A stretch of 7,875 bases of DNA, taken from contig DIZV01000066.1 of assembly GCA_002427995.1 (NCBI GenBank), positions 1 to 7,875 of the forward strand, in the 5' to 3' direction. Shown piece after piece: positions 6,491 through 7,875 of the stretch (the first letter of the stretch is position 1; each line of letters opens with the position of its first letter). The DNA comes from Chloroflexi bacterium UBA6019. GTDB taxonomy: Bacteria > Chloroflexota > Dormibacteria > Dormibacterales > Dormibacteraceae. The notes under the pieces are model-generated. The model saw nothing but the letters and a program-made list of their open reading frames with translations. It was not told the origin of the DNA and made no database searches. Made by a program: the position numbers and the translations under genes.

Positions 6491-7043
6491 GGTCGACCTG
6501 GACGTTGGACCCAACGACTTCGATCACCTTCTCGAGCGGGATCAGGACGTGCTCGCCAAGCAGCCCTTCGCGGACCATCACCAGCTGCCGGGTGTTGCCG
6601 CTCTCGTCGGTGATGACCTCGCTCACGTGGCCGATCCGGCGCTCGCCCGCCCAGACCGGGCTGCCGGCGGTGATCTCGCTCGGGGCCTCCCCCGGCGTCA
6701 GGTCGGCATGGACGGGCGGCACGTAGGCGGCGTTGCCGAGGAGTGCGCCCGCGACCGCGAGGAAGTTGCGCAGCTGGTAGCCCTCGGGAGGTTCCCAGTG
6801 GTCGCCGGGGGCGGAGAGGCTCGCGTCGTCATGGCGCGGATACCGTTCCAGGCGATCCTGGTCGAGGCCGGTGGCGAGTCCGTCGGGACCGGCGTCTCGG
6901 AATTCGGCGATCGGCACCACCCGCTGCTCGACGACGAGGTGGGTGACCTGGTGCGCGCCCTCGTCAACGACCAGCCGCTCAACCTGGCCGAGCCGCGACC
7001 CGTCGGCCGCGAGCACGTCCTCGCCGACCCGGAGCGCCTTCAC
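6441..7043 (-). CDS. Tandem PRC-barrel domain protein
   Basis: A 200-residue soluble protein made of two PRC-barrel-like modules. The first spans about residues 3-48 (GEDVLAADGSRLGQVERLVV, then HLVVEQRVVPIAEF). The second spans about 125-185 (AGSPVWAGERRIGHVSEVIT, then GLLGEHVLIPLEKVIEVV). Between them is a less conserved linker with DHWEPPEGY. PRC barrels are small beta-barrels found in photosynthetic reaction-centre H subunits, RimM and many stress- or envelope-related proteins of unknown role; no enzyme active site is expected. The GTG start at 7043-7041 overlaps the xseB stop in a GTGA junction, so translation is probably coupled. A GAGG lies 10 bases before the start, but it can pair with CCTC closer to the start, which also favours coupling. 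The last 50 bp lie antisense to the end of the convergent membrane-protein gene. The domain call is good; the function is unknown. Confidence 0.82.
   Translation of the reverse strand: MKALRVGEDVLAADGSRLGQVERLVVDEGAHQVTHLVVEQRVVPIAEFRDAGPDGLATGLDQDRLERYPRHDDASLSAPGDHWEPPEGYQLRNFLAVAGALLGNAAYVPPVHADLTPGEAPSEITAGSPVWAGERRIGHVSEVITDESGNTRQLVMVREGLLGEHVLIPLEKVIEVVGSNVQVDLNLTDVDLLEPHQRES
6471..6510. other. Imperfect inverted repeat at the convergent gene junction
   Basis: GTCCACGTC (6471-6479) pairs with GACGTTGGAC (6501-6510) with one bulged T, and CAGGT (6483-6487) pairs with ACCTG (6496-6500) inside it around an 8-base loop. The structure spans the stop codon (6488-6490) of the rightward membrane-protein gene and lies within the end of the leftward PRC gene. 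There is no T-run on either side, so it is not a classical intrinsic terminator. It may slow transcription from both sides, or may only reflect the repetitive Asp/Leu/Val codons of the PRC protein's C-terminus. Confidence 0.3.
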
Positions 7044-7300
7044 AGGAGGCGATCCTCGATCCCCGGCAGCTCACCCGGCTCGCTCTCGGGCAGGGCGGGA
7101 GGCGGCGGCTCTGGCCGGACCTCGATCTTGCGCCGGGCCGCATCCAGCTTGGCTTCGCAGATCTTGAGGTAGCGGCGGCCCTCGGCGACCGCCTCGATCG
7201 CCTGCTCCAGGGTCAGGTTGCCCTCTTCCAGCGCCCGCAGGCGGGCGTCGAACAGCTCCAGCGCCTGCTCATAGCTGAGCTCTTCCGCGGGCAGGTTCAC
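7040..7300 (-). CDS. xseB: Exodeoxyribonuclease VII small subunit
   Basis: The 86-residue product matches XseB, the small helical subunit that, in several copies per complex, wraps the coiled-coil of XseA to form exonuclease VII, a metal-independent enzyme that degrades single-stranded DNA to oligonucleotides in repair and recombination. The conserved core is visible as LSYEQALELFDARLRALEEG (8-27), then LTLEQAIEAVAEGRRYLKIC (29-48) and AKLDAARRKIEV (50-61). A Pro/Glu-rich tail of about 25 residues follows, common in this family. The GTG start at 7300-7298 shares bases with the xseA TGA stop (GTGA overlap) and has a strong Shine-Dalgarno at the right distance. The frame remains open upstream into xseA, but that is the XseA reading before the apparent frameshift, so the GTG is the true start. 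Length and motifs are normal and the identification is secure. Confidence 0.93.
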   Translation of the reverse strand: MNLPAEELSYEQALELFDARLRALEEGNLTLEQAIEAVAEGRRYLKICEAKLDAARRKIEVRPEPPPPALPESEPGELPGIEDRLL

Positions 7301-7875
7301 CGGCGCACCTCCTCCACCCGCGCGCGCAGGCTGCCGCTGCTGAGCCGGACCCGGAGGGCCCGGTCGACCGCGGTGTCCGCAGCGGCCCGGAGGACCTTCC
7401 CCGTCTCGGCATCCTCGGTGATGCTGTAACCGCGGGCGAGCACCGCGTCCGGCGAGAGGGCGGCCAGCCGGGCGCCCCGAGCGCCGAGCTCCTGCCCGGC
7501 CCGGGCCAGCTTCTCGGCGGCCAGCCGGCGCAGCACCACCTCGCCTCGACGCCGCTCGGAGGTCCTCGCCCCGCCTGCCGACGGCCCGACCTGCCGCCGC
7601 CAGCAGCCGCCGCGCGCGCTCGCCCAGCTCCGCCGCGCGCCGGGCCAGCTGCTGGGCGGGGCTGAGCCGGCCGAGGTCGGCTGCCGCCCGCTCGAGCCGC
7701 CGGCGGCGAAGGCTGAATTGGGCCGGCAGCAGGAGCCCGAGGCGTTCCAGTCGCCGGGCGATCGCCTCGGCCCGCGATTGGACCCGGGTCAGTGCCTCCC
7801 GCTCCAGGCGTCGCGAGCGCTCGGCGAGCTGGGCGCGCAGTTCCGCCTTCTTGGGCACGACGCGGGCACCCGCCT
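7297..7875 (-). CDS. xseA: Exodeoxyribonuclease VII large subunit, 3' part, with apparent frameshift
   Basis: Only the C-terminal part of XseA, the catalytic subunit of exonuclease VII, is inside the window; the 5' part lies beyond the right edge. Reading leftward, the first frame gives VVPKKAELRAQLAERSRRLE and a long Arg/Glu/Leu-rich helical stretch, matching the end of the catalytic region and the coiled-coil that binds XseB. The C-terminal hallmark LSPDAVLARGYSI and the final beta-rich segment, ending EEVRR and TGA at 7299-7297, are in a different frame. A shift of one base somewhere in about 7540-7620 is needed to join the two. Removing one base of the C-run at 7569-7572 would give a continuous family-like reading. 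The GTG near 7858 is an internal valine codon, not a start. Whether the shift is real (a broken gene) or a sequencing error is undecided. The xseB-PRC genes downstream overlap and would share its transcript. Confidence 0.82.
7307..7315 (-). promoter_or_regulatory. Strong ribosome binding site of xseB
   Basis: On the minus strand GGAGGAGGT lies 6 bases before the GTG at 7300. It is the best Shine-Dalgarno in the window, lies inside the end of xseA, and fixes the xseB start. It shows that the organism does use Shine-Dalgarno initiation, at least within operons. Confidence 0.75.

Noticed and set aside
7040..7858. A single 272-residue protein covering the xseA and xseB region
   Set aside because: The frame joins part of XseA to XseB through a meaningless Gly/Arg/Pro-rich middle section. 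The true XseA C-terminus lies in another frame there, and xseB has its own ribosome binding site and GTG start.

Overview
The window is a compact, very GC-rich stretch of bacterial chromosome with little non-coding DNA. Gene content and base composition (tad pilus gene, frequent GTG starts, poor or absent Shine-Dalgarno sequences before several genes) suggest a high-GC soil-type bacterium, perhaps an actinobacterium of the Thermoleophilia kind or a relative such as Dormibacterota. This taxonomic reading is an impression from the sequence, not a computed placement.

Left part (1-1125): the last codons of an upstream gene are followed by tadC, an inner-membrane platform protein of the Tad pilus secretion machine. 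A complete 5S rRNA gene stands alone 43 bp after tadC. It has a consensus -10 box just upstream and a strong intrinsic terminator just downstream. No 16S or 23S gene is present in the window, and a protein gene takes the place where 23S would normally lie.

Middle part (1125-6490): a polysaccharide flippase gene runs leftward. From a 69-bp divergent gap, a family-2 glycosyltransferase gene runs rightward. Fourteen bases later begins a 1023-residue protein joining a multi-spanning membrane transporter-like domain, a HEAT-repeat region and a C-terminal cyclic-nucleotide-binding domain. The flippase and glycosyltransferase together suggest surface polysaccharide or glycolipid synthesis and export. 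The three-part protein may share a transcript with the glycosyltransferase, but its substrate is unknown.

Right part (6441-7875, minus strand): xseA (3' part only), xseB and a tandem PRC-barrel protein form a tight operon in which each gene overlaps the next by a GTGA start/stop junction. xseA appears to contain a frameshift near 7540-7620. The PRC-barrel gene and the three-part membrane gene converge and overlap by 50 bp.

No defence system, CRISPR array, insertion sequence or evidently new multi-gene system was found. The most unusual items are the solitary 5S transcription unit, the transporter-HEAT-CNB fusion and the tail-to-tail gene overlap.
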